Shown: one piece after another, positions 23,648 through 37,553 of the stretch
Position numbering within the stretch: position 1 is the first letter of the stretch
Layout of the letters: each line of letters opens with the position of its first letter
From: Inia geoffrensis
Lineage: Eukaryota; Chordata; Mammalia; Artiodactyla; Iniidae
DNA: 64,000 nucleotides
Assembly (NCBI GenBank): GCA_036417435.1
Contig: CM070910.1
Coordinates: 76,306,784 to 76,370,783, forward strand
Direction: 5' to 3'
Made by a program: the position numbers and the translations under genes
The notes under the pieces: generated by a model
The model's database searches: none
What the model was told of the DNA's origin: nothing
The model's input: only the letters and a program-made list of their open reading frames with translations

Positions 23648-25392
23648 TTGGCCAAAAAGTGCATGTGCGTTTTTTCCTGAATATATTCAGGAAAAAAGGC
23701 ATACGCCCTTTTTGGCCAACCAAGCAAGCCTGCAACTGAAATCCACACTACAATGAAGTGTCACTTACCACCGCTCAAAAGGGCCCTCCGAAAAAAGTGT
23801 AAAATCCAGACGAGCAGGACAGACCAGGGAGAACTGGCAGCCTTGTTATGCTGATGGGTGGGATGTAAATTGCCAACAGCCACTCTGGAGAAGTGGATGG
23901 TGTTTCCTGAAACAAAAAAAAAAACAAGCTAGAGAGACTAGGGCACTTCCACTTATGGTGCTATAGATTCGGAAAATTTAAATGAAAAAGACACAGCCAC
24001 ACCAAAACGTGGGGCTGCTCTGTTTACGGGAATCTTGACTATGGTACAACTTCAATAGCCGAGAAAGAGAAAAATGGATATAGAAGTTGTGGTACATTCC
24101 TACAATGGAATATCACTGAACAATGAAATCAATTGCATCAGGCCAGTAGCAGCATAATGAGTGGATTTACGTACGATGATTCTAAGTGAAATAAGTCACA
24201 CAGAAAAAGAACCATCATAAGATATCACTAATTCCAGTATTGTAAACATGGCTACGCATGAACTGTATTACAAAACACAACAGAGTCTCACATTTACAAA
24301 AGAAACTTATGCTTGTTTAAGGGGAAAGGAGAGTGGGGAGGCTGCATAAATCCAGAGGTGGACGTTAGTCCAGAAACCATTCCATAAGCCAAATATATAT
24401 TAGACAGGACCTACTCCTTTCTCAACCAAATGGACAAAACACCCTGTATTCAAAACCTAGGAATATACCTGACTATGAAGAATCTTAAAAGCCATATCTT
24501 TACAGGTCTCCATTAGAAAATCATTTGTGTACAGGAGCATACACACAGCAGTGAAAATAAGCTAAAATCCCTTATAAAAAAAAATTTAAAAACAAAACAC
24601 AAAAATTGGGAAATAGAGAGAAATTCTTAAATTAGTCCTTCAGGGCTTTTGAGGAATCTTGGATTTACCACCTCTACATCCAAAGCTGGGGGAGAGATAA
24701 GGCTGGACACTTGGGGCTGATAGGATTGGTGAGGTTTGGTGAGAGAATGCAGAACCTTTGATATAATGGTGCATGGTACCCTTTCCAAGGGTCCCAAATC
24801 TCAAGTCTTAAGGGATTTATCCTTCAGGTAAAATAAGAATGGAAAACGCAGAACATCGTCCACCAAATGACAAGGCAAAATTTCTAAAACTCATCGCCAT
24901 TTTCGCCCCCTGGTACTCAAGTTTGCCATTGCAGATGCGTTAGTAACACTCTCCCCACTTGGAGAGTCAGTGCCTTTAACCTCTCGTTTGGCACAGTTTG
25001 CAATTTCTGTGGAAGATGAACAGGAATAAGGAGAACCAATGAGCGGCTAACTCAATGTGTTTGGACGGACACATTGAACTCTGATTTCCCTCCAGGAAGA
25101 AGAATTCACCAAAGGCTCAGTGTGCCATGCCGGAATGAGATTAGGGCCTGAAGCAATTCTTCAGGATTGCGGTCAGCTCACAAGAAAGAGAGTTGAGAAA
25201 AGGAGATTTTTGGCACCGTAACTCACAATCCTGCAGAGTTCCAAAAGACCCCTATCATCCAAAAATTTATTGAAGGAAGGCTGTAAAGAGGACTTGAATA
25301 GGACGCAGAATTGCAGAAAACAGATATCAGGGGGTAGATAAGAATTGCTCTGAAAGTGTAGGAAAAGAGGCAGCAGTTCGACAGTGATGCAC
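23648..25392 (+). repeat. Satellite unit 12, 1,745 bp, long form (dimer A)
   Basis: First A unit of the alternating block. Its later L1-derived part has aatcttaaaagccat and aaaaattgggaaatag, variants also seen in A units 14, 16 and 20. Confidence 0.95.
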
Positions 25393-25464
25393 ATGGCCAT
25401 AAAGGGCATATGCGTTTTTTCCTGAATATATTCAGGATAAAACACATACGCCCTTTATGGCCAA
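25393..25464. repeat. Palindrome variant with compensated pair (unit 13)
   Basis: ggccataaaggg on the left faces ccctttatggcc on the right, so an A:T pair of the reference has become T:A in both arms. Other changes in this copy (acacatacg right, catatg left) are not compensated. Confidence 0.9.
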
Positions 25465-27127
25465 GCAAGCAAGCCTGCAATGGAAATCCGCACTACAAGG
25501 AAGTCTCACTTCCCACCGATCAAAAGGGCCCTCTGAAAAAAGTGTAAAATCCAGAGAGGCAGGCCAGGCCATGGAGAAACGGCAGCCTTGTTATGCTGAT
25601 GGGCGGGATGTAAATTGCCAACAGCCACTCTGGAGAAGTGGATGGTGTTTCCTGGAATAAAGAAAAAACCAAGCTAGAGAGCCTAGGGCACTTCCACTTA
25701 CGGTGATATAGATTCGGAAAATTTAAATGAAAAAGACACAGCCACACCAAAGTTTGGGGCTGCTCTCTTTACGGGAACCTTGACTATGGTACAACTTCAA
25801 TAGCCCAGAAAGAGAAAAATGGATAGAAAAGTTGTGGTACATCCCTACAATGAAATATCACTCAACAATGAAATCAATGGCAACAGACCAGTAGCAGCAT
25901 AATGAGTGGATTTAGTTACGATGATTCTAAGTGAAATAAGTCACAAGGAAAAAGAAACATCATAAGATATCACTAATACCGGGAATGTAAACACGGTTAC
26001 GCGTGAACTGCATTACAAAACACAACAGAGTCTCACATTTGCAAAAGGAACTTAGGCTTGCTTAAGGGGAAAGGAGAGTGGGGAGGCTGCATAAAACCAG
26101 AGGTTGACATTAGGACAGATACCATTCCATAAGCCAAATATATATTAGACAAGACCTACTCCTCGCTCAACCAAATCGACTCAACACCCCGTATTCAAAA
26201 CCTAGGAATATACCTGACTGTGAAGAAACTTAAAACCCATACATTTATAGGTCTCCATAAGAAAATCACTTGTGTACAGCAGCATACACACAGCAGTGTA
26301 AATAAGCTAAATCCCCTTATAAAAAAAATTTGAAAAAGAAAACACAAGGACTGTGAAATAGAGAGAAATTCTTAAATAAGTCCTTCATGGCTTGTGAGGA
26401 ATCTTGGATTTACCACCTCTACAACCACAGCTGTGGGAGGGATAAGGCTGGACACTTGGGGCTGATACTATTGGTGAGGGAATGCAGACTCTTTGAGGTA
26501 ATGGTGCATGATTCCCATTCCACGGGTCCCAAATCTCCACGTTTAAGGGATTTATCCTTCAGCTAAAATATGCATGGAAAACCCAGAATATGGTCCAGAA
26601 AGTGATGAGGCAAATTTTCTAAAACTCATCGCCATTTTCGCACCCTGGTACTCGAGTTCGCCTTTCCAGATGCAATATTAACATTCTCCCCACTTGGAGA
26701 GTCAGTGCCTTTGACCTCTTGTTTGGCACAGTTTGCAATTTCTGTGGAAGATGAGCAGGAATAAGGAGAACCAATGAGCGGCTAACTCGATGTGTTTGGA
26801 CGGGCACACTGAACGATGATTTCCCTACAGGAAGAAGAATTCACCAAAGGCTCAGCGTGCCATGCCGGAACGAGATTAGGGCCTGAAGCAATTATTCGGG
26901 TTTGCGGTCAGCTCACAAGAAAGCGAGTTGAGAAAAGGAGATTTTTGGCACTGTAACTCACAATCCTGCGGAGTTCCAAATGACCTCTATCATCCAAAAA
27001 CTTATTGAAGGAAGACTGTGAAGAGGACTTGAACACGACACAGAATTGCAGAAAACAGATATCAGGTGGTAGATAAGAATTGCTCTGAAATCGTAGGAAA
27101 AGAGGCAGCAGTTCGACAGTGATGCCC
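25393..27127 (+). repeat. Satellite unit 13, 1,735 bp, short form (dimer B)
   Basis: Palindrome with ggccataaaggg on the left and ccctttatggcc on the right: an A:T pair replaced by T:A in both arms. Short type near 26,471. Confidence 0.95.
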
Positions 27128-28866
27128 TTGGCCAAAAACGGCGTATGCGTTTTTTCCTGAATATATTCAGGAAAAAACGCATACGCCCTTTTTGGCCAAC
27201 CAAGCAAGCCTGCAATGGAAATCCGCACTACAAGGACGTCTCACTTCCCACCGATCAAAAGGGCCCTCCGAAAAAAATGTAAAATCCAGAGAGGCAGGAC
27301 AGGCCATGGAGAACCGGCAGCCTTGTTATGCTGATGGGCGGGATGTAAATTGCCAACAGCCACTCTGGAGAAGTGGATGGTGTTTCCTGGAACAAAGAAA
27401 AAAACAAGCTAGAGAGCCTAGGGCACTTCCACTTATGGTGCTATAGATTCGGAAAATTTAAATAAAAAAGACAGAGCCACACCAATGTTTGGGGCTGCTC
27501 TGTGTACGGGAACCTTGACTATGGTACAACTTCAATAGCTCAGAAAGAGAAAACTGGATATAGAAGTTGTGGTACATCCCTACAATGGAATATCACTCAA
27601 CAATGAAATCAATGGCCACAGACCAGTAGCAGCATAATGAGTGGATTTAGTTACGATGATTCTAAGTGAAATATGTCACACAGATAAAGAAACATCATAA
27701 GAAAACATTAATACCGGGAATGGAAACACGACTACGCATGAACTGCATTTCAAAACACAACAGAGTCTCACATTTACAAAAGAAATTTATGCTTGCTTAA
27801 GGTCAAAGGAGAGTGGGGAGGCTGCATAAAACCAGAGATGGACATTAGGACAGATACCATTCCATAAACCAAATATATATTAGACAAGACCTACTCCTTC
27901 CTCAACCAAATGGACTCAACACCCTGTATTCAAAACCTAGGAATATACCTGACTATGAAGAATCTTAAAAGCCATATATTTACAGGTCTCCATTAGAAAA
28001 TAATGTGTGTACCACAGCATAAACACAGCAGTGAAAATAAGCTAAAATCCCTTATAAAAAAATTTTAAAAACAAAACACAAAAATTGGGAAATAGAAATT
28101 ATTAAATAAGTCCTTCAGGGCTTTTGAGGAATCTTGGATTTACCACCTCTACATCCAAAGCTGGGGAAGAGATAAGGCTGGACACTTGGGTCTGATAGGA
28201 TTGGTGAGGTTTGGTGAGAGAATGCAGACCCTTTGATGTAATGGTGCATGGTTTCCTTTCCAAGGGTCCCAAATATCCAGGTTTAAGGGATTTATCCTTC
28301 AGGTAAAATATGAATGGAAAACCCAGAATATCGTTCACCAAGAGACCAGGCAATATTTCTAAGACTCATCGCCATTATTGCCCCCTGGTACTCGAGTTCG
28401 CAGTTCCAGATGCATTAGTAACACTCTCCCCACTTGGAGAGTCTGTGATTTTAACCTCTCGTTTGGCACAGTTTGCAATTTCTGTGGTAGATTAACAGAA
28501 ATAAGGAGAACCAATGAGCGGCTAACTCGATGTGTTTGGACGGGCACATTGAACTCTGATTTCCCTACAGGAAGAAGAATTCACCAAAGGCTCAGTGTGC
28601 CGTGCCAGAACGAGATTAGGGCCTGAAGCAATTCTTCGGGTTTGCGGTCAGCTCACAAGAAAGCGAGTTGAGGAAAAGAGATTTCTGGCACTGTAATTCA
28701 CAATTCTGCAGAGTTACAAATGAACCCATCATCCAATAATTTATTGAAGGAAGTCTGTGAAGAGGACTTGAACGCTACCCAGAATTGCAGAAAACAGATA
28801 TCAGGTGGTAGATAAGAATTGCTCTGAAAGCAAAGGAAAAGAGGCAGCAGTTCGACAGTGATGCAC
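27128..28866 (+). repeat. Satellite unit 14, 1,739 bp, long form (dimer A)
   Basis: Palindrome with one mismatch (aaaaacggcg left). It has the tccattagaaaataatg variant of A units, and small deletions near 28,090 explain why it is shorter than 1,745 despite being long type. Confidence 0.95.
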
Positions 28867-28938
28867 TTGGCCAAAAAGGGCGTATGCGTTTTTTCCTGAA
28901 TGCAATCAGGAAAAAACGCATACGCCCTTTTTGGCCAA
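28867..28938. repeat. Palindrome variant with altered centre (unit 15; similar in unit 23)
   Basis: The centre is gaatgcaatc instead of gaatatattc, leaving a six-base loop between otherwise intact arms. Unit 23 (42,769-42,840) has gaatgtaatc, one transition away. Confidence 0.9.
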
Positions 28939-30600
28939 CCAAGCACCTGCAACTGAAATCTGTACTACAATGAAGTCTCCTTTCCCACCGATTCAAAGGG
29001 CCGTCCGAAAATTGTGTAAAATCCAGAGAGGCAGGACACTTCATGGAGAACAGGCAGCTTTGTTATGCTGATGGGCGGGATGTAAATTGCCACCAGCCAC
29101 TCTGGAGAAGTGGATGGTGTTTCCTGGAACAAAGAAAAAACCAAGCTAGAGAGCTTAGGGCACTTCCACTTATGGTGCTATATATTCGGAAAATTTAAAT
29201 GAAAAAGACACAGCCACACCAAAGTCTGGGGCTGCTCTGTGTACGGGAACCTTGACTCTGGTACAACTTCAATAGCCCAAAAAGAGAAAAATGGATATAG
29301 AAGTTGTGGTACATCCCTACAGTGGATTATCACTCAACAGTGAAATCAATGGCAACAGACCAGTAGCAACATAATGAGTGGATTTAGTTACGATGATTCT
29401 AAGTGAAATAAGTCACACAGAAAAAGAAACATCATAAGATATCCCTAATACCAGAAATGTAAACACGACTACTCATGAACTACATTACAAAGCACAACAG
29501 AGTCTCACATTTACAAAAGAAACTTATGCTTGCTTAAGGGGAAAGGAAAGTGAGGAGGCTGCATAAAACCAGAGGTTGACATTAGGACAGATACCATTCC
29601 ATAAACCAAATATATATTAGACAAGACCTACTCCTTGCTCAACCAAATGGACTCAACACCCCATATTCATAACATAGGAATATACCTGACTATGAAGAAA
29701 CTTAAAACCCATACATTTATAGGTCTCCATAAGAAAATCATTTGTGTACAACAGCATACACACAGCAGTGTAAATAAGCTAAATGCCCTTATAAAAAAAA
29801 TTTGAAAAGGAAAACACAAGGACTCCTGAAATAGAGAGAAATTCTTCAATAAGTCCTTCAGCTCTTGTGAGGAATCTTGGATTTACCCCCTCTACATCCA
29901 CAGCTGGGGGAGAAATAAGGCTGGACACTTGGGGCTGATACTATTGGTGAGGGAATGCAGACCCATTGAGGTAATGGTGCATGGTTCTCATTCCACGTGT
30001 CCCAAATCTCCACGTTTAAGGGATTTATACTTCAGCCAAAATACGCATGGAAAACCCAGAATATGGTCCACGAAGTGATCAGGCAAAATTTCTAAAACTT
30101 TTCGCCATTTTCACCCCCTGGCACTCGAGTTCGCCGTTCCAGATGCGATATTAACATTCTCCCCACTTGGAGAGTCAGTGCCTTTGACCTCTTGTTTGGC
30201 ACAGTTTGCAATTTCTGTGGAAGATGATCAGGAATAAGGAGAACCAATGAGCGGCTAACTCGATGTGTTTGGGCGGGCACATTGAATTCTGATTGCCGTA
30301 CAGGAAGAAAAATTCACCAAAGGCTCAGCGTGCCATGCCGGAACGAGATAAGGGCCTGAAGCAATTCTTTAGGTTTGCGGTCAGCTCACAAGAAAGCGAG
30401 TTGAGGAAAGGAGATTTTTGGCACTGTAACTCACAATCCTGCAGAGTTCCAAATTTCCCCTACCATCCAAAAATTTATTGAAGGAAGGCTCTGAAGAGGA
30501 CTTAAACGCGACGAAGAATTACAGAAAACAGATATCAGGTGGTAGATGAGAATTGCTCTGAAAGCATAGGAAAAGAGGCAGCAGTTCGACAGTGATGCAC
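28867..30600 (+). repeat. Satellite unit 15, 1,734 bp, short form (dimer B)
   Basis: Palindrome centre reads cctgaatgcaatcagg, turning the perfect centre into a 6-base loop. Followed by aagcacctgcaactgaaatc, a block shared only with unit 23, eight units away. Confidence 0.95.
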
Positions 30601-32339
30601 ATGGACAAAAAGGGCGTATGCGTTTTTTCCTGAATATATTGAAGAAAAAACGCATACGCCCTTTGTGGCCAACCAAGCAACCCTGCAATGGAAATCCGCA
30701 CCACAATGAAGTCTCACTTCCCACCGATCAAAAGGGCCGTCCGAAAAAAGTGTAAAATCCAGAGAGGAGGAGAGGCCATGGAGAACCGGCATCCTTGTTA
30801 TGCTCATGGGCGGGATGTAAATTGCCAACAGCCACTCTGGAGAACTGGATGATGTTTCCTGGAACAAATAAAAAACCAAGCTACAGAGCCTAGGGCACTT
30901 CCACTTATGGTGCTATAGATTTGGAAAATTTAAATGAAAAAGACACAGCCACACCAAAACTTGGGTCTGCTCTGTTTACGGGAATCTTGACTATGGTACA
31001 ACTTCAATAGCCGAGAAAGAGAAAAATGGATATAGAAGTTGTGGTACATACCTACAATGGAATATCACTCAACAATGAAATCAATTGCATCAGGCCAGTA
31101 GCAGCATAATGAGTGGATTTACGTACGATGATTCTAAGTGAAATAAGTCACACAGAAAAAGAAACATCATAAGATATCACTAATACCGGGAATGTAAACA
31201 CGACTACGCATGAACTGCATTTCAAAACACAACAGAGTCTCACATTTACAAAAGAAACTTATGCTTGCTTAAGGGGAAAGGAGAGTGGGGAGGCTGCATA
31301 AATCCAGAGGTTGACGTTAGTCCAGAAACCATTCCATAAGCCAAATATATATTAGACAAGACCTACTCCTTCCTCAACCAAATGGACTCAACACCCTGTA
31401 TTCAAAACCTAGGAATATACCTGACTATGAAGAATCTTAAAAGCCATATATTTACAGGTCTCCATTAGAAAATAATGTGTATACCACAGCATAAACACAG
31501 CAGTGAAAATAATCTAAAATCCCTTATAAAAAAATTTTAAAAACAAAACACAAAAATTGGGAAATAGAAATTCTTAAATAAGTCCTTCAGGGCTTTTGAG
31601 GAATCTTGGATTTACCACCTCTACATCCAAAGCTGGGGAAGAGATAAGGCTGGACACTTGGGGCTGATAAGATTGGTGAGGTTTGGTGAGAGAATGCAGA
31701 CCCTTTGATGTAATGGTGCATGGTTCCCTTTCCAAGGGTCCCAAATCTCCAGGTTTAAGGGATTTATCCTTCAGGTAAAATATGAATGGAAAACCCAGAA
31801 TATCATCCACCAAGTGACCAGGCAATATTTCTAAAACTCATCGCCATTTTCGCCCCCTGGTACTCGAGTTCGCCGTTTCAGATGCGTTAGTAAAATTCTA
31901 CCCACTTGGAGAGTCTGTGCTTTTAACCTCTCGTTTGGCACAGTTTGAAATTTCTGCAGTAGATGAACAGAAATAAGGAGAACCAATGAGCGGCTAACTC
32001 GATGTGTTTCGGCGGGCACATTGAATTCTGATTTCCCTACAGGAAGAAAAAATCACCAAAGGCTCAGCATGCCATGCCGGAACGAGATTAGGGCCTGAAG
32101 CAATTCTTTAGGTTTGCGGTCAGCTCACAAGAAAGCGAGTTGAGAAAAGGAGATTTTTGACACTGTAACTCACAATCCTGCAGAGTTCCAAATTTCCCCT
32201 ACCATCCAAAAATTTATTGAAGGAAGGCTCTGAAGAGGACTTGAACGCGACGAAGAATTACAGAAAACAGATATCAGGTGGTAGATAAGAATTGCTCTGA
32301 AAACGTAGGAAAAGAGGCAGCAGTTCGACAGTGATGCAC
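30601..32339 (+). repeat. Satellite unit 16, 1,739 bp, long form (dimer A)
   Basis: Carries gcaccacaatgaagtctc and gagaggaggagaggcc after the palindrome, shared with units 17 and 20. The right arm centre is altered (attgaagaaaaaacg). Long type near 31,676. Confidence 0.95.
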
Positions 32340-34074
32340 ATGGACAAAAAGGGCGTATGCACTTTTTCCTGAATATATTCAGGAAAAAACGCATACGACC
32401 TTTTTGGCCAACGAAGCAGCCCTGCAATTGAAATCCGCACCACAATGAAGTCTCACTTCCCACGGATCAAAAGGGCCCTCCAAAAAAAGTGTAAAACCCA
32501 GAGAGGAGGAGAGGCCATGGAGAACCGGCATCCTTGTTATGCTCATGGGTGGGATGTAAATTGCCAACAGCCACTCTGGAGAACTGGATGGTGTTTCCTG
32601 GAACAAAGAAAAAACCAAGCTAGAGAGCCTAGGGCACTTCCACTTATGGTGCTATAGATTCGGAAAATTTAAATGAAAAAGACAGAGCCACACCAAAGTT
32701 TGGGGCTGCTCTGTGTGCGGGAACCTTGACTATGGTACAACTTCAATAGACCAGAAAGAGAAAACTGGATATAGAAGTTGTGGTACATCCCTACAATGGA
32801 ATATCACTCAACAATGAAATCAATGGCCACAGACCAGTAGCAGCATAATGAGTGAATTTAGTTACGATGATTCTAAGTGAAATAAGTCACACAGATAAAG
32901 AAACATCATAAGATATCACTAATACCGGGAATGGAAACACGACTATGCATGAACTGCATTTCAAAACACAACAGAGTCTCACATTTACAAAAGAAATTTA
33001 TGCTTGCTTAAAGTCAAAGGAGAGTGGGGAGGCTGCATAAAACCAGAGATTGACATTAGGACAGATACCATTCCATAAGCCAAATATATATTAGACAAGA
33101 CCTACTCCTTGCTCAACCAAATCGACTCAACACCCGGTATTCAAAACCTAGGAATATACCTGTCTGTGAAGAAACTTAAAACCCATACATTTATAGGTCT
33201 CCGTAAGAAAATCACTTGTGTACAGCAGCATACACCCAGCAGTGTAAATAAGCTAAACCCCCTTATAAAAATAAATTTGAAAAAGAAAGCACAAGGACTG
33301 TGAAATAGAGAGAAATTCTTAAATAAGTCCTTGAGGGCTTATGAGAAATCTTGGATTTACCACCTCTACATCCACAGCTGTGGGAGAGATAAGGCTGGAC
33401 ACTTGGGGCTGATACTATAGGTGAGGGAATGCAGACCCTGTGAGGTAATGGTGCATGATTCCCATTCCACGGGTCCCAAATCTCCACGTTTAAGGGATTT
33501 ATCCTTCAGCTAAAATATGCATGGAAAACCCAGAATATGGTCCACGAAGTGATCAGGCAAACTTTCTAAAATTCATCGCCATTTCGCCCCCCTAGTACTC
33601 GAATGCGCCTTTCCAGATGCGATATAAACATTCTCCCCACTTGGAGAGTCAGTGCCTTTGACCTCTTGTTTGCCACAGTTTGCAATTTCTGTGGAAGATG
33701 AGCAGGAATAAGGAGAACCAATGAGCGGCTAACTCGATGTGTTTGGAAGGGCACATTGAACGATGATTTCCCTACAGGAAGAAGAATTCACCAAAGGCTC
33801 AGCGTGCCATGCCGGAACGAGATTAGGGCCTGAAACAATTATTCGGGTTTGCGGTCAGCTCACAAGAAAGCGAGTTGAGAAAAGGAGATTTTTGGCACTG
33901 TAACTCACAATCCTGCGGAGTTCCAAATGACCCCTATCATCCAAAAATTTATTGAAGGAAGACTGTGAAGAGGACTTGAACACGACACAGAATTGCAGAA
34001 AACAGATATCAGTTGGTAGATAAGAATTGCTCTGAAATCGTAGGAAAAGAGGCAGCAGTTCGACAGTGATGCAC
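32340..34074 (+). repeat. Satellite unit 17, 1,735 bp, short form (dimer B)
   Basis: Has the gaggagaggcc block although it is a B unit, so short conversion tracts cross between A and B types. Left arm altered to tatgcacttttt. Confidence 0.95.
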
Positions 34075-35818
34075 TTGGCCAAAAAGGGCGTATACGTTTT
34101 CTCCTGAATATATTCAGGAAAAAACGCATACACACTTTTTGGCCAACCAAGCAAGCCTGCAATGGAAATCCGCACTACAAGGAAGTCTCACTTCCCATGG
34201 ATCAAAAGGGCCCTCCGAAAAAAATGTAAAATCCAGAGAGGCAGGACAGACCATGGAGAACCGGCAGCCTTGTTATGCTGATGGGCGGGATGTAAATTGC
34301 CAACAGCCACTCTGGAGAAGTGGATGGTGTTTCCTGGAACAAAGAAAAAACCAAGCTAGAGAGCCTAGGGCACTTCCACTTATGGTGCTATAGATTTGGA
34401 AAATTTAAATGAAAAAGACAGAGCCACACCAAAGTTTGGGGCTGCTCTGTGTACGGGAACCTTGACTATGGTACAACTTCAAGAGCCCAGAAAGAGAAAA
34501 CTGGATATAGAAGTTGTGGTACATCCCTACAAAGAATATCACTCAACAATGAAATCAATGGCCACAGACCAGTAGCAGCATAATGAGTGGATTTAGTTAC
34601 GATGATTCTAAGTGAAATAAGTCACACAGATAAAGAAACATCATAAGATATCACTAATACTGGGAATGGAAAAACGACTACGCATGAACTGCATTTCAAA
34701 ACACAACAGAGTCTCACATTTACAAAAGAAATTTATGCTTGCTTAAGGTCAAAGGAGAGTGGGGAGGCTGCATAAAACCAGAGATGGACATTAGGACAGA
34801 TACCATTCCATAAGCCAAATATATATTAGACAAGACCTACTCCTCGCTCAAGAAAATCGACGCAACACCCCGTATTCAAAACCTAGGAATATACCTGACT
34901 GTGAAGAAACTTAAATCCCATACATTTATAGGTCTCCATAAGAAAATCATTTGTGTACAGCAGCATACACACAGCAGTGTAAATAAGCTAAATCCCCTTA
35001 TAAAAATAAATTTGAAAAGGAAAACACAAGGACTCCTAAAATAGAGAGAAATTCTTCAATAAGTCCTTCAGGTCTTGTGAGGAATCTTGGATTGACCACC
35101 TCTACATCCAAAGCTGTGGGAGAGATAAGGCTGGACACTTGGGGCTGATAGGATTGGTGAGGTTTGGTGAGAGAATGCAGACCCTTTGATGTAATGGTGC
35201 ATGGGTCCCTTTCCAAGGGTCCCAAATCTCCAGGTTTAAGGGATTTATCCTTCAGGTAAAATATGAATGGAAAACCCAGAATATCGTCCACCAAGTGACC
35301 AGGCAATATTTCTAAGACTCATCGCCATTTTCGCCCCCTGGGACTCGAGTTCGCCGTTCCAGATACGTTAGTAACACTCTCCCCACTTGGAAAGTCTTTG
35401 CTTTTAACTTCTCATTTGGCACAGTTTGCAATTTCTGCGGTAGATGAACAGAAATTAGGAGAACCAATGAGCGAGTAACTCTGCATTTTAAGGGGCACAT
35501 TGAACTCTGATTTCTCTCCAGGAAGAAGAATTCACCAAAGGTTCAGGGTGACATGCCGGAACGAGATTAGGGCCTGAAGCAATTCTTCAGGTTTGCGGTC
35601 AGCTCACAAGAAAGAGAGTTGAGAAAAGGAGATTTTTGGCACCGTAACTCACAATCCTGCAGAGTTCCAAAAGACCCCTATCATCCAAAAATTTATTGAA
35701 GGAAGGCTGTAAAGAAGACTTGAATAGGACACAGAATTGCAGAAAACTGATATCAGGGGGTAAATAAGAACTGTTCTGAAAGCGTAGGAAAAGAGGCAGC
35801 AGTTCGACAGTGATGCAC
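34075..35818 (+). repeat. Satellite unit 18, 1,744 bp, long form (dimer A)
   Basis: Left arm gtatacgttttctcc and right arm gcatacacacttttt give several mismatches. Long type near 35,157. Confidence 0.95.
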
Positions 35819-37553
35819 TTTGCCAAAAAGCGCATATGCGTTTTTTCCTGAATATATTCAGGAAAAAACGCATACGCCCTTTTTGGTCAAGCAAGCAAGC
35901 CTGCAATGGAAATCCGCACTACAAGGAAGTCTCACTTCCCACCGATCAAAAGGGCCCTCCAAAAAAAGTGTAAAATCCAGAGAGTCAGGACAGGCCATGG
36001 AGAACCGGCAGCCTTGTTATGCTGATGGGCGGGATGTAAATTGCCAACAGCCACTCTGGAGAAGTGGATGGTGTTTCCTGGAACAAAGAAAAAACCAAGC
36101 TAGAGAGCCTAGGGCACTTCCACTTATGGTGCTATAGATTCAGAAAATTTAAATGAAAAAGACACAGCCAAACCAAAGTTTGGGGCTGCTCTGTGTACGG
36201 GAACCTTGACTATGGTACAACTCAATAGCCCAGAAAGAGAAAAATGGATATAGAAGTTGTGGTACATCCCTACAATGGAATATCACTCAACAATGAAATC
36301 AATGGCCACAGACCAGTAGCAGCATAATGAGTGGATTTAGTTACGATGATTCTAAGTGAAATAAGTCACACAGAAAAAGAAACTTCATAAGATATCACTA
36401 ATATCGGGAATGGAAACACGACTACGCATGAACTACATTTCAAAACACAACACAGTCTCATATTTACAAAAGAAATTTATGCTTGCTTAAGGTCAAAGGA
36501 GAGTGGGGAGGCTGCATAAAACCAGAGATGGACATTAGGACAGATACCATTCCATAAGCCAAATATATATTAGACAAGACCTACTCCTCGCTCAACCAAA
36601 TCGACTCAACACCCTGTATTCAAAACCTAGGAATAAACCTGACTGTGAAGAAACTTAAAACCCATACATTTATAGGTCTCCATAAGAAAATCACTTGTGT
36701 ACAGCAGCATACACACATCAGTGTAAATAATCTAAATCCCCTTATAAAAATAAATTTGAAAAAGAAAGCACCAGGACTGTGAAATAGAGAGAAATTCTTA
36801 ATTAAGTCCTTGAGGTCTTGCGAGAAATCTTAGATTTACCACCTCTACATCCACAGCTGTGGGAGAGATAAGGCTGGACACTTGGGGCTGATACTATTGG
36901 TGAGGGAATGCAGACCCTCTGAGGTAATGGTGCATGATTCCCATTCCACGGGTCCCAAATCTCCACGTTTAAGGGATTTATCCTTCAGCTAAAATATGCA
37001 TGGAAATCCCAGAATATGGTCCACGAAGTGATCAGGCAAAATTTCTAAAATTCATCGCCATTTTGCCCCCCTGGTACTCGAGTTCGCTTTTCCAGATGCG
37101 ATATTAACATTCTCCCCACTTGGAGAGTCAGTGCCTTTGACCTCTTGCTTCGCACAGTTTGCAATTTCTGTGGAAGATGAGCAGGAATAAGGAGAACCAA
37201 TGAGCGGCTAACTCGATGTGTTTGGACGGGCACATTGAACGATGATTTCCCTACAGGAAGAAGAATTCACCAAAGGCTCAGCGTGCCATGCCGGAACGAG
37301 ATTAGGGCCTGAAGCAATTATTCGTGTTTGCGGTCAGCTCACAAAAAAGCGAGTTGACAAAAGGAGATTTTTGGCACTGTAACTCACAATCCTGCGGAGT
37401 TCCAAATGACCCCTATCATCCAAAAATTTATTGAAGGAAGACTGTGAAGAGGACTTGAACACGACACAGAATTGCAGAAAACAGATATCAGGTGGTAGAT
37501 AAGAATTGCTCTGAAATCGTAGGAAAAGAGGCAGCAGTTCGACAGTGATGCAC
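35819..37553 (+). repeat. Satellite unit 19, 1,735 bp, short form (dimer B)
   Basis: Palindrome left arm agcgcatatgcg, right arm ending ggtcaag as in units 1-3 and 21. Short type near 36,897. Confidence 0.95.
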
